Positions 52,001 to 62,088 of a DNA stretch of 64,000 bases are shown here, in pieces. Source of the stretch: Seriola aureovittata (lineage: Eukaryota > Chordata > Actinopteri > Carangiformes > Carangidae). The notes beneath the pieces are model-generated. The model was given only the letters and a program-made list of their open reading frames with translations. It was not told the origin of the DNA and did not search any database. Where the stretch lies: the NCBI RefSeq assembly GCF_021018895.1, contig NC_079381.1, positions 11,398,501 through 11,462,500 on the forward strand, given 5' to 3'. Position 1 is the stretch's first letter; every line of letters begins with the position of its first letter. The translations under genes and the position numbers were made by a program.

Positions 52001-54841
52001 GCTCTTGCTCTGGTGGTGCCACTGGTGTCTCAACTGGGCTGGGACTGTCTGAGTCACTGATCGTGTATATGACATAAAGCAAGAATGAAACAATGGCAAA
52101 CAGTGATAAAGACTGCAGAATCGTCAGGATTTAATCATTGGCTGCTCGGCTGGAGAGCTGCATCTCCGCCACTCAAAAAAAAAAACCAAAAGAAAAAAAC
52201 CACACATTTTTCTCGCGGCTCACCTGTGAGGTATCATCTTCTCTGTCGTCAGCCCATCAGTCATGGTGACGCTCCTCCTCTTGATGTACGCTCCCCTCTG
52301 ACTGGACGGTGAGTATGCAGAGCCTTGCTTGCTGTTGGACAGCGCGAAGGTGGCCTCCAGGTAGCGCAGAGGGAGAGTCCTGCTGACTGGACAGTAGATG
52401 TGGACACCGCTGGACTGGGAGACTGGTTTGCGCTGGCCTATGTAGAACCGCACAAGCTCCTGGACTGAGTCGAAATTGTCTGTCTCCAACATGTACTGCA
52501 CCTGAGGATGAAGAGAAACAGCATCTAATATACCACCTTTGAATTTTTTCATATACCTGCTGTAATTAACTTGCATAAATACTTGTAAGCTAGCAAGGGC
52601 ACAGGATTTTGTCTTAAGGGAGAAAATCAGAGCATGTGTGTTCTCTCTTGAACCAGAATAACTCCACTGTGGCTCCACAGGGGGAGCCTACCCTCCATGT
52701 TTTGTATCTACAGTGGTTACAGATCTCTTTGAGTGGCAAACACAAACAGCCGCTGTTCCTCTTTATTTGCCCAGTGCTTAAAACCAGTTTACACAGTGCC
52801 GAATTATCTAACGCCTGATTCAAACTCATAATAAAATGAAACAGAAATCAGCAGGCAGGGTGGGAACTGAGATTTGGAGCCAGATAGAGAAGAAAGGCAC
52901 AGCTGGTCAACAAGGCAAACCTGCCTCCTCCAGCATTAGAGGCAACCAGAGAAAACAGGCCTTTCTCATGGAGGATGAATCTTCGATTGGTAAAGGTGGT
53001 TAATATAATGTTAAATATGCATTCCATTCCAGTTTGATGCTGCTCTGAAGTGAGATGAGAGGATGAGGCTTTGGCCAATGCTGCCATGTCTACAAAGGCT
53101 GAACTGGAATCAAGAATAAATAGACCCATCTCACAGCGGACATTTTGACAGGTCAAAGTGTCACAGATGTGACACAGATGTGGACGCCGACTCATAGTAC
53201 AACTTGACTCTAAATGGAACATCATCAATGTTACTAGTGACGCGTGCACTTTTCCTGCTCACGGGGTTTGATGAGTGATTTAAACACTGGGGGGGGGGGG
53301 GCATTCATTTGATCTTTTGGCATTAAACAAACCAGAGAGAATAGACAACATCAACAACAACAACAACATTAAATTATTCTCTGCTGTCCTTTCTGCTTTC
53401 TACAGAGCATGATGGAAATTCAAAGCACCACACAATTTAAGTTAAAATTACAGAAGAAGAATATAAGGGAGCAAATAGAACAACGTGATGAAAGGCAACA
53501 CATACGAGAGTGTATCAAAAACTTAAAAGAAGTGATGAGTGATGAAACAGGCCAGCCAGTAGAAGCTGAACACTTACCTTGGTCTCATTGGATTTGACCA
53601 AGACTTTGCTAATCTTGAAGTGCAGCACCTCATTATTCCACCGACAGGTCAGAACATAGTCACCGACGCTGGTCAGAGAGTCACGCACCAGGAAATCTCC
53701 ATTACGCACAACCAGAGTCTCTGACACCTGGACAGAGAAAAAAAAAAAAAGAATATGTTTTTAAATTAGTAAAAGGAGAATAAAAAAAGCTCCAATCGTG
53801 AAGAGCTGGAAGCAAACTTGGCTCACTGAGCCGGAGCATGTGTGTGAACATTTTTTTACTGACACTCCGACTGTTTAATAATTGAATAGAGAGAATCATG
53901 ATTATTTATGACAATGCCTTAGGACAGTTTGTGTTGCTGAACAAACACAAACTACGTCCCTCACTGCCAAACTGTCTCTGTTATGCACAGTTTGAATTGG
54001 CAATGATGGATAAAATGCCAGCCACAATGGCCGGAATGACTTTCTGAGGACACATTTTATTGAGTTCAGCACTTCTGTAAAAAGTTATTATTTTGAATTT
54101 ATTGACAAAACAAGCAATCCAGAAATGCAATCTCCCATTCATGGTCAATGGAACAGCTTCAGGCTGTATATCTTGCTGATGCCAAACACTGCGGATGTGT
54201 CAGTGGTTTTTGTGAGAAGAGATCACAAATATTGACCGAGTGGTCGTAACATATTTCAATCTGAGCAGTGTTCCCTTTAGAAAAATCTGCCCTAAAGAGG
54301 GTATGAAGGCGTAAAACTTAAAATTCACTCAACACAAGGTGTGAAATATGCAGCACAGAGAGTCAATGACCAGCAGGAGGCAGTATATACACACATGAAA
54401 AGCTCAAACCAAGTGCAGGATCTTCTAATTTATTTGGGTGAGTTTTTGAAAGTTTGTTTTTTTTTAATCTGCTCCCTCGCTGCATTTAAGAATTTATCAT
54501 GTTTTTTCACAACGGTTTGGAACAAAGTAAATGAAATAATGTACCTAAAGGGAAAGTCGCATTGGGCCGTATACACATACTGGGAGTCTTAACTTTAAAA
54601 AGGAAAGAACAACAGAACAGGATGAAGAAAACGAGCAGGAAGGAAGGATGGGATTTAGGGACGCTAATGTACAGTATCCGCCAACAGGGTGTGTGTGTGT
54701 GTGTGAGAACTAGTCATTAAGTATTGTTTTGGAAACCAGGGCGTTCAGGGTTTCCCCAACTTTACACTGGGGTAAATCTATGAATAAATGAATATTTTAT
54801 GTAAATTGAAGGAGGGGAAACTCACAGATGGCTGATTTGAA

Positions 54842-54888
<47 letters not shown>

Positions 54889-56235
54889 GATAGAGACACA
54901 GAGCAGAGGTTGATCAGGAGATAGAGGCTGTGTCTATTTACAAGTACCCTCCACATGTGCATGCAGTGTGTGTGGGCGCGGGTCTCTTGTTGTGTGTCTC
55001 TGTGTCTTAGTCACCAGCTGTGAAATTCAATTGCGTACATCAGCAACACGTGCAGCTGTCTGTTTGGCAGAGTTTCCCTCCTTCTGAACGCTAAAGCAAT
55101 TTCTACTGAGCTGTGACAGATGATGGGATTCATTAATCAGTGTCATTCTGTGTGTAAAGCATTTAAACTGTGCTTTCAAAGCCAGAGATTTTGGCCAAGT
55201 AATCGCTCAACTAATACTATCGGGTGACAACCACGTCAGCCCACACAGAAATACTATTATATTACTTTTATTTTTATTTTTTAAAAATCTATTATGACAT
55301 GTGGGGTATTGAAATGCAAACTGCAGCAGCAATTCATCATTTTCTAAATTTATTTATTTATTAATTTCGCTGCTACAGGGGCTGAGAGACTGCCACATGA
55401 AGTTTGACTTGAAGCTTTTCATTCATATCTTCAGTGGGTTTCTTGATAACTAAAGGCTGGAAAACTTTCATCCTCATGCTGACGAGTAAGAAATGAATTT
55501 TGGGTTATTTTTAGTTTGGCATTTTAGCCGAAACACATTAGTTTTGATTCAGTTTAATCAAAACGCAATGCAAAACCAGAGCTGAAACGAAGAATTATTT
55601 TCATTTTTGACTAATTTAATCGACTGATTGTTAAAACAGTGAAAAATCCCCATCATCAGTTCCCAGATTCCAAAGTGATGTCTTCAAATGTCTTGTTTTG
55701 TCCACAAACACCGAAGATAATTCATTTCAAATAACATAAAACAGAGAACAGCAGCAAATTCTCACGTTTGTGAAACTGAGACCAGCAGATATGAAGCATT
55801 TGTGCTTAATAAATGACTTAAATAATGAATCAACAACTACTGATTTTTTAAGTGGTGCTTGTGTGTGAGTGCGAGTTTGAATGTGTGTGTGTAAGTATGT
55901 GTGTGCGCATGTTGTGTCACACTGAACACCCAGGCAGTGTGTTACATGCGTGCATCCACCTGTTCGCAAACATCCATTCAGGACTTCCAATGTCACAACT
56001 AACACAAAGTACTCTACTGTGCATGTATGCTGATTATAGCGTTTTTTACAGTGTGAGTATGTGTGTGTGTGTGTGTATGTGTGTGTGTGTGTGTGTGTGT
56101 GTTTACCTCTCTGGGTATGTGTCCATGGTACCAGCCATGGCTCCTGATGTCAGCAGGGCTCAGTTTCAGCTCCTCCTCCAGCTCCTTACGAAGTTTCTCA
56201 GGGGGAGACTCCAGCAGGTACTTCTCCTTGGAGAA
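45878..56235 (-). CDS. sh2d3c: sh2d3c: SH2 domain-containing 3C (NSP3/SHEP1/CHAT), eleven internal-to-terminal coding exons; 5' exons outside window
   Basis: Eleven exons stay in phase from FSKEKYLLESPPEKL to the stop, giving 682 codons including a probable 26-codon cassette. An SH2 domain (WYHGHIPREVSETLV, then the phosphotyrosine-binding FLVRDS) is followed by the NSP linker RRSVTMTDGL, a Ser/Pro-rich region (PVMRRSSDPQLSP) and the Cdc25-homology domain (RVKELLAEVDARTAAKHITM, GLELLTLPHGHQLRLDLLER, EERAALLHKTIQLAAEL, RYEKFDKVLTALSHKLEP). In this family the Cdc25-like domain has lost exchange activity and binds the C terminus of Cas proteins (BCAR1, NEDD9). The adaptor links Eph and other receptors and integrins to Cas/Rap signalling in endothelium, neurons and lymphocytes. 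SH2D3C is preferred over BCAR3 and SH2D3A because of the DSLTSVGDYVLTCRW and TMTDGLT segments. Exons: 56235-56107, 53727-53578, 52501-52224, 52056-51979, 51243-51116, 50996-50624, 48844-48715, 48530-48415, 47850-47679, 47580-47469, 47360-47154, 46053-45878. Confidence 0.94.
47154..47360 (-). CDS. sh2d3c: sh2d3c exon: Cdc25-homology domain
   Basis: Encodes SSVLSNTSFPHIIPVLSLLE, EPWESAEVGVDVVMYHLEAA and RTIAHHGGIYRTNSETKLQ. Acceptor CGTACAG, donor GCAGG|GTAAGG. Confidence 0.96.
47469..47580 (-). CDS. sh2d3c: sh2d3c exon: Cdc25-homology domain
   Basis: Encodes ISRLEQTWVTLRQRHTEGAI, then LYEKKLKPFMKNMNDGK, nearly identical to the human segment. Acceptor TTGTGTCAG, donor CAAAG|GTGAGA. Confidence 0.96.
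47679..47850 (-). CDS. sh2d3c: sh2d3c exon: Cdc25-homology domain
   Basis: Encodes FYTMSIMMAVDLLGCTGSTE, EERAALLHKTIQLAAELKSN and NMFGFAAVMRALELPQ. Acceptor CTGTCCTCAG, donor CACAG|GTAAGA. Confidence 0.96.
48415..48530 (-). CDS. sh2d3c: sh2d3c exon: Cdc25-homology domain
   Basis: Encodes VARILGVSSETQRMMGVSSG, then LELLTLPHGHQLRLDLLE. Acceptor CTCGGGCAG, donor GAGAG|GTACAA. Confidence 0.95.
48715..48844 (-). CDS. sh2d3c: sh2d3c exon: start of Cdc25-homology domain
   Basis: Encodes YESCLMPAENKPLEMSVLKR, then VKELLAEVDARTAAKHITMV and DCT. Acceptor CCTGTGCAG, donor ACG|GTACGT. Confidence 0.95.
50624..50996 (-). CDS. sh2d3c: sh2d3c exon: Ser/Pro-rich linker
   Basis: A 373-nt exon starting TRQRAHSSGRVLAVVPPSPV, with MRRSSDPQLSPSASN, a His/Ser/Pro-rich stretch, a Glu/Gly-rich REEGAREEGEG stretch and ending VETTSSFRPS. 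The human counterpart has VARRSSEPQLCP and VEVTSSFNP. Acceptor CTTCATTTCAG, donor TCCAG|GTACGA. Confidence 0.93.
51116..51243 (-). CDS. sh2d3c: sh2d3c exon: linker with CAMSMDQI motif
   Basis: Encodes PSTIHHHKDAMRNCAMSMDQ, then LSPVGETPLSPAYSA, matching the human segment RSCALSMDQI...SPAYST. Acceptor TGTTTGCAG, donor GCTA|GTAAGT. Confidence 0.92.
51979..52056 (-). CDS. sh2d3c: sh2d3c candidate cassette exon, acidic Pro-rich
   Basis: A 78-nt (26-codon) segment with AG before it and GT after it. Its phase fits both neighbours: CAC AG|T GAC upstream and TGC AG|C CCA downstream. It encodes SDSDSPSPVETPVAPPEQEP, then EPVPN. The donor GTTGTT is weak, which suggests optional inclusion. I do not recall an equivalent in the human protein. 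Confidence 0.55.
52224..52501 (-). CDS. sh2d3c: sh2d3c exon: SH2 C-terminus and linker
   Basis: Begins VQYMLETDNFDSVQELVRFY, continues SGVHIYCPVSRTLPLRYLEA and reaches IKRRSVTMTDGLTTEKM. Acceptor CATCCTCAG, donor CACAG|GTGAGC. Confidence 0.95.
53578..53727 (-). CDS. sh2d3c: sh2d3c exon: SH2 core with FLVR arginine
   Basis: Exactly 50 codons: VSETLVVRNGDFLVRDSLTS, then VGDYVLTCRW and HFKISKVLV. The Arg of FLVRDS is the invariant phosphotyrosine-binding residue. Acceptor CTGTCCAG, donor AAG|GTAAGT. Confidence 0.96.
54846..54887. repeat. (GT)n microsatellite in sh2d3c intron
   Basis: About 20 GT units between the SH2 exons. Confidence 0.95.
56061..56102. repeat. (GT)n microsatellite touching an sh2d3c splice donor
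   Basis: CA repeat in transcript sense starting four bases inside the intron after the 56107 exon boundary. Confidence 0.95.
56107..56235 (-). CDS. sh2d3c: sh2d3c exon: NSP N-terminal helix and start of SH2
   Basis: Exactly 43 codons, phase 0 at both ends: FSKEKYLLESPPEKLRKELE, then EELKLSPADIRSHGWYHGHI and PRE. The phase-0 start suits alternative upstream first exons, as seen in mammalian SH2D3C isoforms. Acceptor CTGCATGCAG. Donor GAG|GTAAAC continues into a CA repeat. Confidence 0.94.
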
Positions 56236-56381
56236 CTGCATGCAGCAAACAAGTGGAGGAAAACAAGACATCAGCGGGAGTGAATTTACATTTTTAGAAT
56301 TTAAAAGTCGCACGAAACGTAGCTGGTACAGTGTATTCACATGGAAATGGACCATAGATTAGATGCACAGTCTATATTTAA

Positions 56382-56430
56382 CTTTTATTTATTCAGGGAA
56401 ATCCCATAGACATTTGGATCTAAATTCCAA
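56382..56430. repeat. possible fragment of a dispersed teleost repeat
   Basis: TTTATTTATTCAGGGAAATCCCATAGAC resembles the common fish repeat tail TTTATTTAACCAGGAAAGTCCCATTGAGA. The match is short and diverged. Confidence 0.3.
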
Positions 56431-56636
56431 GGAGGATTTGAGAACTTAAATATATATATGGAAATACATATTTTTAGAATTTACAATACAAAAGCAGTAT
56501 AATGGGAGTAGAATAATAATGAAATATACGTGGTTGGTGTCATTTATACAAATACACAGACATGCGCAGACGTATACACCTGGGTTACAGAAGGCAACAC
56601 TGCAGGGGGGCAGGATTGTGTGATGCCTTGCACACG

Positions 56637-56707
<71 letters not shown>
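56637..56707. repeat. (CA)n microsatellite
   Basis: Mostly perfect CA tract of about 70 bp. Confidence 0.95.
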
Positions 56708-56709
<2 letters not shown>

Positions 56710-57060
56710 GCATACAAGGACCAATCCAATCGACCCTGACCTGATTACTAAGACGTAGAGATCATCAGGAGTAAGCTCTTATTGTTTCTCATGAACTGTG
56801 GAGACCCAGCTTTAGCTTTTGATTGTGGTCACTCAGGATGGCTTGCAATAACGCCTAATACACACTTACACACGCACACAATTTGTGCACTATACACACA
56901 CACACACACACACACAAGCAAACGGATCAGACTTCAGATTTCAAAGCGTCGTATTTCTGTTTGCACAAAGAACGGCACTCAGGGGAAATCTGAGTTGTAA
57001 AACATGAAAATAAATTCCAGTGAACATTTTCATGCTTATTTACCTACTAATACTGTACAG

Positions 57061-57109
<49 letters not shown>

Positions 57110-57112
57110 TGT
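57061..57112. repeat. (GT)n microsatellite
   Basis: Uninterrupted GT tract. Confidence 0.95.
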
Positions 57113-57685
57113 GAGATAATAAAAAAAGCATTAGTCAAGTTTCTTAGCAGATATCAGCAACTTGTTTGGTTGAATCCACAACAAAATTACGAGAGGCTCG
57201 AAAATAAAACTATATAGGATAAATAAATATGTTTGAAATGTTTGATTTGTCCTATAGTAAGCTCTCTACATTTTACATTAACTCCCGGAGATTATTTGTA
57301 TTCATGTATCGGATGTAGTCAAACACTATTTGCGTTGGTATGGAAGAAATAAAAAAAAAAAAAAAAAACGGAAATCCCACAGTGGGACCTGGATGTTATG
57401 TGGAGACGTCAGAACAACCGGTGATTGTGGAAAGATTGAGTTCAGAAAGATGATCTTAGATGAGGCAAACAGAGGACACACATACATAAATACATGAACA
57501 CACACACACACACATGCACAAACACAAATATACACAAAACACAGAAATCCACACAGGAATAAACAGAGAAAGGAAATCATCTCGACTCTGCCAATATGAA
57601 GAGAAATGAGACCGGAGACCAAAATAAACAGTAAACAGCCTTGTCGCTAAGGCTAGCCTGTCGTTCCTCCTAATATTTTCCTTCA

Positions 57686-57716
<31 letters not shown>

Positions 57717-57845
57717 GCTCAGTGTTTTTCTCTCAGTCACACTCTTTTCCCTCTTGCCCACAGTTCATCTTCCTCTCTCCCTTCAGCATCCGTCACAATC
57801 ATAAAGTTTCAGTAAGTTGGTAGACTGTTGTTGAATGTGTGCGAC

Positions 57846-57850
<5 letters not shown>

Positions 57851-57884
<34 letters not shown>

Positions 57885-57930
57885 AAGAGAGAAAGAGAGA
57901 GAGCGAGAGAGAGAGCGAGAGAGGGGGAAA
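57851..57930. repeat. (GA)n-rich repeat
   Basis: GA units with AA and CG interruptions. Confidence 0.9.
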
Positions 57931-58408
57931 GGGAAAGAGGGGGAGAGACAGTATGAAAGAGGATGGGAAACTGTGATGATCCGTGTTTGCAGAGTGTGTT
58001 CCCACCTGCCAGCTTTCGTGTGTGTGTGTGTGTGTGTGTGTGCGCATCCGTATGTGTGTATATGTGTGATATGAGGAGACTACAAGAGCCAAACAATCGA
58101 TTTTATCATCTCCAGGTCATTGCAAGATGAAATTATTAACTTCCTCCTCTCCCTGCTCCTCTCCCCTTCTCTTCTGCCTCTCTTCTCAAATCCCCAGGGA
58201 AAGACGGAGGAATATCGCCATGGAGGCTCAATCTCCCAGATTAGATTTGAGGTGTGTGAGTGTGTGTATGTGTGTGTGTGTGTGTGAAGGGGAGAACAGG
58301 CCAATAAAAGAGCAGAGGGGTCAAGTGTGCAGTTATTGCTTTTCCTTGTCTCCGTGGAAACCCAGGAGAGGCCAGCCTGCCACTGAACCGATGCTCACCA
58401 ATGAACTT

Positions 58409-58409
<1 letters not shown>

Positions 58410-58455
<46 letters not shown>
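58410..58455. repeat. (GT)n microsatellite
   Basis: Uninterrupted GT tract. Confidence 0.95.
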
Positions 58456-58458
<3 letters not shown>

Positions 58459-58760
58459 AAGGGTTATGGGACAAATTGAAATGTCAGTGGGGCTCTATTT
58501 ATGATACGGTTCAAGGAATAGACTGACATCAGAGGGGACACACTGACAGACAGACTGAAATACAGACAGACAATCAAAAGTGATTTGACAAGGACAGACA
58601 AAGACACAGCAAAGATCTACTTTATTATATTCTAACATATGAGGGAACTAGACAGCATGCGTCAAACTCACACACACTAATAGCCATCTATCTGAATCCA
58701 TCCCATGCAAATACTGGAGTGGAATTCCTCTTTGAGGCTATTTGTATTTGTACAGTTTAT

Positions 58761-59032
58761 GTTCTAACTTCTTATCTCTTTCTCAAATTAAATCGAAGGC
58801 AACTGGACTTATATTTGTTTATCAGTTCTTATGTATTGGTCTCTCTAGTCCGCACTAGTCAGACTAGTGCGGACTAGAGAGACCAATACATAAGAACTGA
58901 TGAAGCCGCTTGGATAAGAGGCGAAACGTCTTCCACAGACAAATATAAGTCCAGTTGCCTTCGATTTAATTTGAGAAAGAGATAACAATGACCTGGACGA
59001 ATGAGAACTTGCCCAGACAGTTCTAACTTCTT
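58761..59032. mobile_element. retroelement-like insertion with inverted arms and 13 bp target-site duplication
   Basis: GTTCTAACTTCTT occurs at 58761-58773 and again at 59020-59032. Between them, the left arm (58772-58859) is the exact reverse complement of the right arm (58863-58985) over 39 bp plus 47 bp. The right arm has about 37 bp (GAAGCCGCTTGGATAAGAGG, then CGAAACGTCTTC and a few bases) where the left arm has two bases. The arms are separated by CAG. The AGGCGAAACGTCTTC ... AATGACCTGGACGAATGAGAA sequence resembles a repeat tail common in teleosts. Assignment to a Penelope-like or LINE element is inference. Confidence 0.75.
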
Positions 59033-59084
59033 GTTTCACCGAGAAACCTCTTTCCCTCATGGCTTCAATACAAGAACAGAAACT

Positions 59085-59086
<2 letters not shown>

Positions 59087-59126
<40 letters not shown>
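59087..59126. repeat. (GT)n microsatellite
   Basis: Uninterrupted GT tract. Confidence 0.95.
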
Positions 59127-59128
<2 letters not shown>

Positions 59129-59381
59129 TGTGGTGGCAGACACACTGTCCTCTTGTAGACGGGGGGAAACGAGGATGAAGTAGAGACTCGAGAGCTCAGG
59201 AGAGGTGAGGGTGAAGAATAGAAAACTGTATTCAGGGAAAATATTTTCAGTGGTGACAAAAGGGGGAGACACACAGAGAATAAATACAATGGGAGACATT
59301 TACAAAGACTGATACCTTACTATTATTGTTACAATTACTATGTGTATGCCACTCTTATGTCCTCACTACGCTGAGTCCTTG

Positions 59382-59395
59382 GTTGCCATAGCAAC
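59382..59395 (+). promoter_or_regulatory. RFX X-box motif
   Basis: GTTGCCATAGCAAC is a near-perfect palindromic X-box (consensus GTTGCCATGGCAAC). Confidence 0.5.
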
Positions 59396-59589
59396 ACATC
59401 ATCGTATTTGTTGGCCTTTGGTGTGCATGGTGTTGGTGTTCCATCTTTCTACAGTAACAGTAACTTACTACAGTACGTACTGCTGCTGCTGCTAATATTA
59501 ATGGTGATTCTGCTGCTTCTATTAGATCTCATAATACACTCATAATACAACAACCAAACTGGATTTATTTATATTAGGCACAAATATAA

Positions 59590-59850
59590 GTACATACTTA
59601 TATTACTGTAGTAGCACTACTACTGCCACAATTTCTACTACTGGCATTACTGCGATCAGCAATGCTACGCTCTTCTGCTACAATGAGTAGCCTGTTTCTT
59701 TTGCTACTACTTCTACAACTAATACTAATATGACTATTAGCATTATAACTGCTGCTATTACTACTACAACTGTTATTACTGTTTCTATAACTTCTATTAC
59801 TACTATTAATACCGCTACTTTTTATGAATACTACTATTATGAAGTTTGTG
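59590..59850. repeat. degenerate trinucleotide (ACT/ATT)n region
   Basis: Imperfect ACT, TACT and ATT units. The minus-strand translation is a Ser/Asn-rich low-complexity stretch with no splice support. Confidence 0.7.
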
Positions 59851-60283
59851 TCCATGCTTTTCATTATCTTGTCTATGTGTTCTATTTTCTCTCTCTTCTG
59901 TAAATGACTCCATTCATTTCATATAACACTTTAAAAAGTGCTACATATATAAATTTTGCAATTACTACCATTAGTATTACTGCAGTGCAACTTTTAGTAC
60001 TAGTACTTTTGCTATATACACTATTTTCCACACCCACAAACAGTCAAAAGTAGTGGCCAAGAAAACACAGACATACAAATACAGATGTAAGCAGGCTCCC
60101 CTATTTACTTTGTTGTGCATTTCCTGTCGGTCTAGAAGCATATGATCATATTTCATTTGAAAGATGTAAGGTGTGTATCGAGAGCATGGATTCATCAACA
60201 CAACAGTCACGTAGAGCAGCAAAAAAAAAAAAAAAAAAACCCATCAGATCAAAACAAAGAGACCAACAGTTTTATGAACCGAC

Positions 60284-60430
60284 AGACAGACAGACAGACA
60301 GGAGAGGAACAGAAGCAGACAGGCAGCAGAAACAGCCCGAGACAGACAAACAAAACAACCAGAATACATAAAGACAAGACATCAGACATTCAGGAAGGCA
60401 CAGAGGCAGGCAGACAGACAGACAACAGAA
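60284..60430. repeat. degenerate (CAGA)n region
   Basis: Short perfect CAGA runs at both ends, with diverged CAGA/CAGG units between. Confidence 0.7.
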
Positions 60431-61136
60431 ACTCATTAATGTAGACAGAGAGGCAGACGCGCAGGAAGACAGGTAGCCCATTAGCAGATGAGAGAGTTTA
60501 AGCAATTTAGCAGCTGATGCAGGACTTTGCTTTCCCAGGGGGGTGAAGAGAGGAAAAGAGATTGGTGTGTGTGTGTGTGTGTGTATGTGCATTCATCCAT
60601 GTAGTGCATATGTCTGATTTCTACATGGGTGGCACTATTAATGGATGGGGCTCTATTTTGGGTGAGGGCTGAGTCGGAGAGAAAGAAACACCAGGTTACC
60701 AAAGATAAGAGCATGGTTCAGCTAAAGGAAAGCTTAGATGTATCCATTATAACAGGTGTATAATATATAGTTAACGGACGGAGGGGAGTTTGGAAATAGG
60801 CTGTAGGGGCTTGAGGGGTGTGCGAGTGTGTGAATATGAGTTAAAGATAACAGCACAGTGTGATCCATCACCTAATTTACACCAACATGCGCTCGAGCCC
60901 CTTTTCCTTGCAGCAAGCCAATTAGGCGGATTCGTCTCATGACATCACCACACCCTCCCCGGGTGAAAATTGACACTGCTATCGCCCAGCATCAGTAAGA
61001 GGAAAAATGGACCACCCAAAAGGAAAATAAATGAAAGAAATGATAATGGGGAGAAATTCTAAATATATGCACATATTTATACATATATAATACACACACA
61101 CACAATTCCTTTTTCCCAGCATGTTGTCGACTGTGT

Positions 61137-61139
61137 GTT

Positions 61140-61185
<46 letters not shown>

Positions 61186-61221
61186 TGTGTGTGCGTGTGT
61201 GTGTGTATGTGTGTGTGTGTT
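61137..61221. repeat. (GT)n microsatellite with AT/CG interruptions
   Basis: GT tract of about 85 bp with four single-unit changes. Confidence 0.9.
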
Positions 61222-61930
61222 ACTGTGGTTCTTGGCTTTGTTTTGCTGTCTGCTCTGTGCTGAATTGGTTTTTCTCTATGTTTGTTACTTTGACCAGTTC
61301 TCATGCTGGTAGATTCTTTGCAGCACAACTGTGCAAACAGGGTTTACACTTCTACTTTACAGTTCATGAACGTTATTTGATTAGACAAAACAGTGCGAGT
61401 ATTCCCTGACGTAGGATTTAACCGTAGGTAATCACTTTATGACAGAAACAGCCTCATCATTGCATGTGGAGGCTGCGAGTCAAGAGATACACTAGCCCAG
61501 GTATTTACAATGCACAACACAGAAGGGTAGAGTGTTAACTGTGGCACAAATCAGCGTGTTTGTTGTTTGCTTTTGAGCTAGTTTGTTTGCTAATTCTTGC
61601 AGAAGGAGCACAAAGCCAAGTACCTTGAGCAGTGTAAAGGGATGTAACTAAAAACAAACAACTCCAAGAGTGAAGGCATGAATGAGAAATGAAATGGAAG
61701 ATAATTGCTGACAAGTATGAAAACCTGCAGGGAGAAAAAAAAAAAAGTCTCTGGCATTTACCAGCATGGATGCAAAGTGAAAGAAAGAGGAACACATTCC
61801 AATGAAAACAAAAAAAAAGCACCAACACAAGAGAGGAATGCATTCTAAACAGACTGCAGCACTCAGATCTAAGCTCATGTCAGAATGCACCTTCTTTCTT
61901 TTTTCAGCTCGTGGGCTAGCCTCTAACCCC

Positions 61931-61944
61931 GTTGTCATGGTAAC
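61931..61944 (+). promoter_or_regulatory. RFX X-box motif
   Basis: GTTGTCATGGTAAC matches the RFX X-box consensus (GTTNCCATGGNAAC type) with both half-sites intact. Confidence 0.5.
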
Positions 61945-62020
61945 ACCCTGAGTGGTGGTGGCAGTGGGGGTAGGAAAGGGGCTGGGTTAGGGGCGGAGGC
62001 CTGGTTGAGGGGGGCACCTC

Positions 62021-62021
<1 letters not shown>

Positions 62022-62085
<64 letters not shown>
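62022..62085. repeat. (CA)n microsatellite
   Basis: Uninterrupted CA tract, about 80 bp from the X-box at 61931. Confidence 0.95.

Positions 62086-62088
<3 letters not shown>

Noticed and set aside
58194..58251. Plus-strand mini-exon beginning MEAQSPRLDLR between an AG and a GT-rich donor
   Set aside because: It lies on the wrong strand for sh2d3c, has no similarity to known proteins, and the donor is simply the start of a GT repeat.
59598..59864. Ser/Asn-rich minus-strand open frame
   Set aside because: It is the translation of a degenerate trinucleotide repeat, with no splice sites or conserved motif.
61622..61645. Possible 24-nt micro-exon of sh2d3c (LHPFTLLK) ending in the right phase
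   Set aside because: Acceptor and donor are plausible, but the sequence has no similarity to known SH2D3C N-termini. Such short matches are expected by chance in 8 kb.
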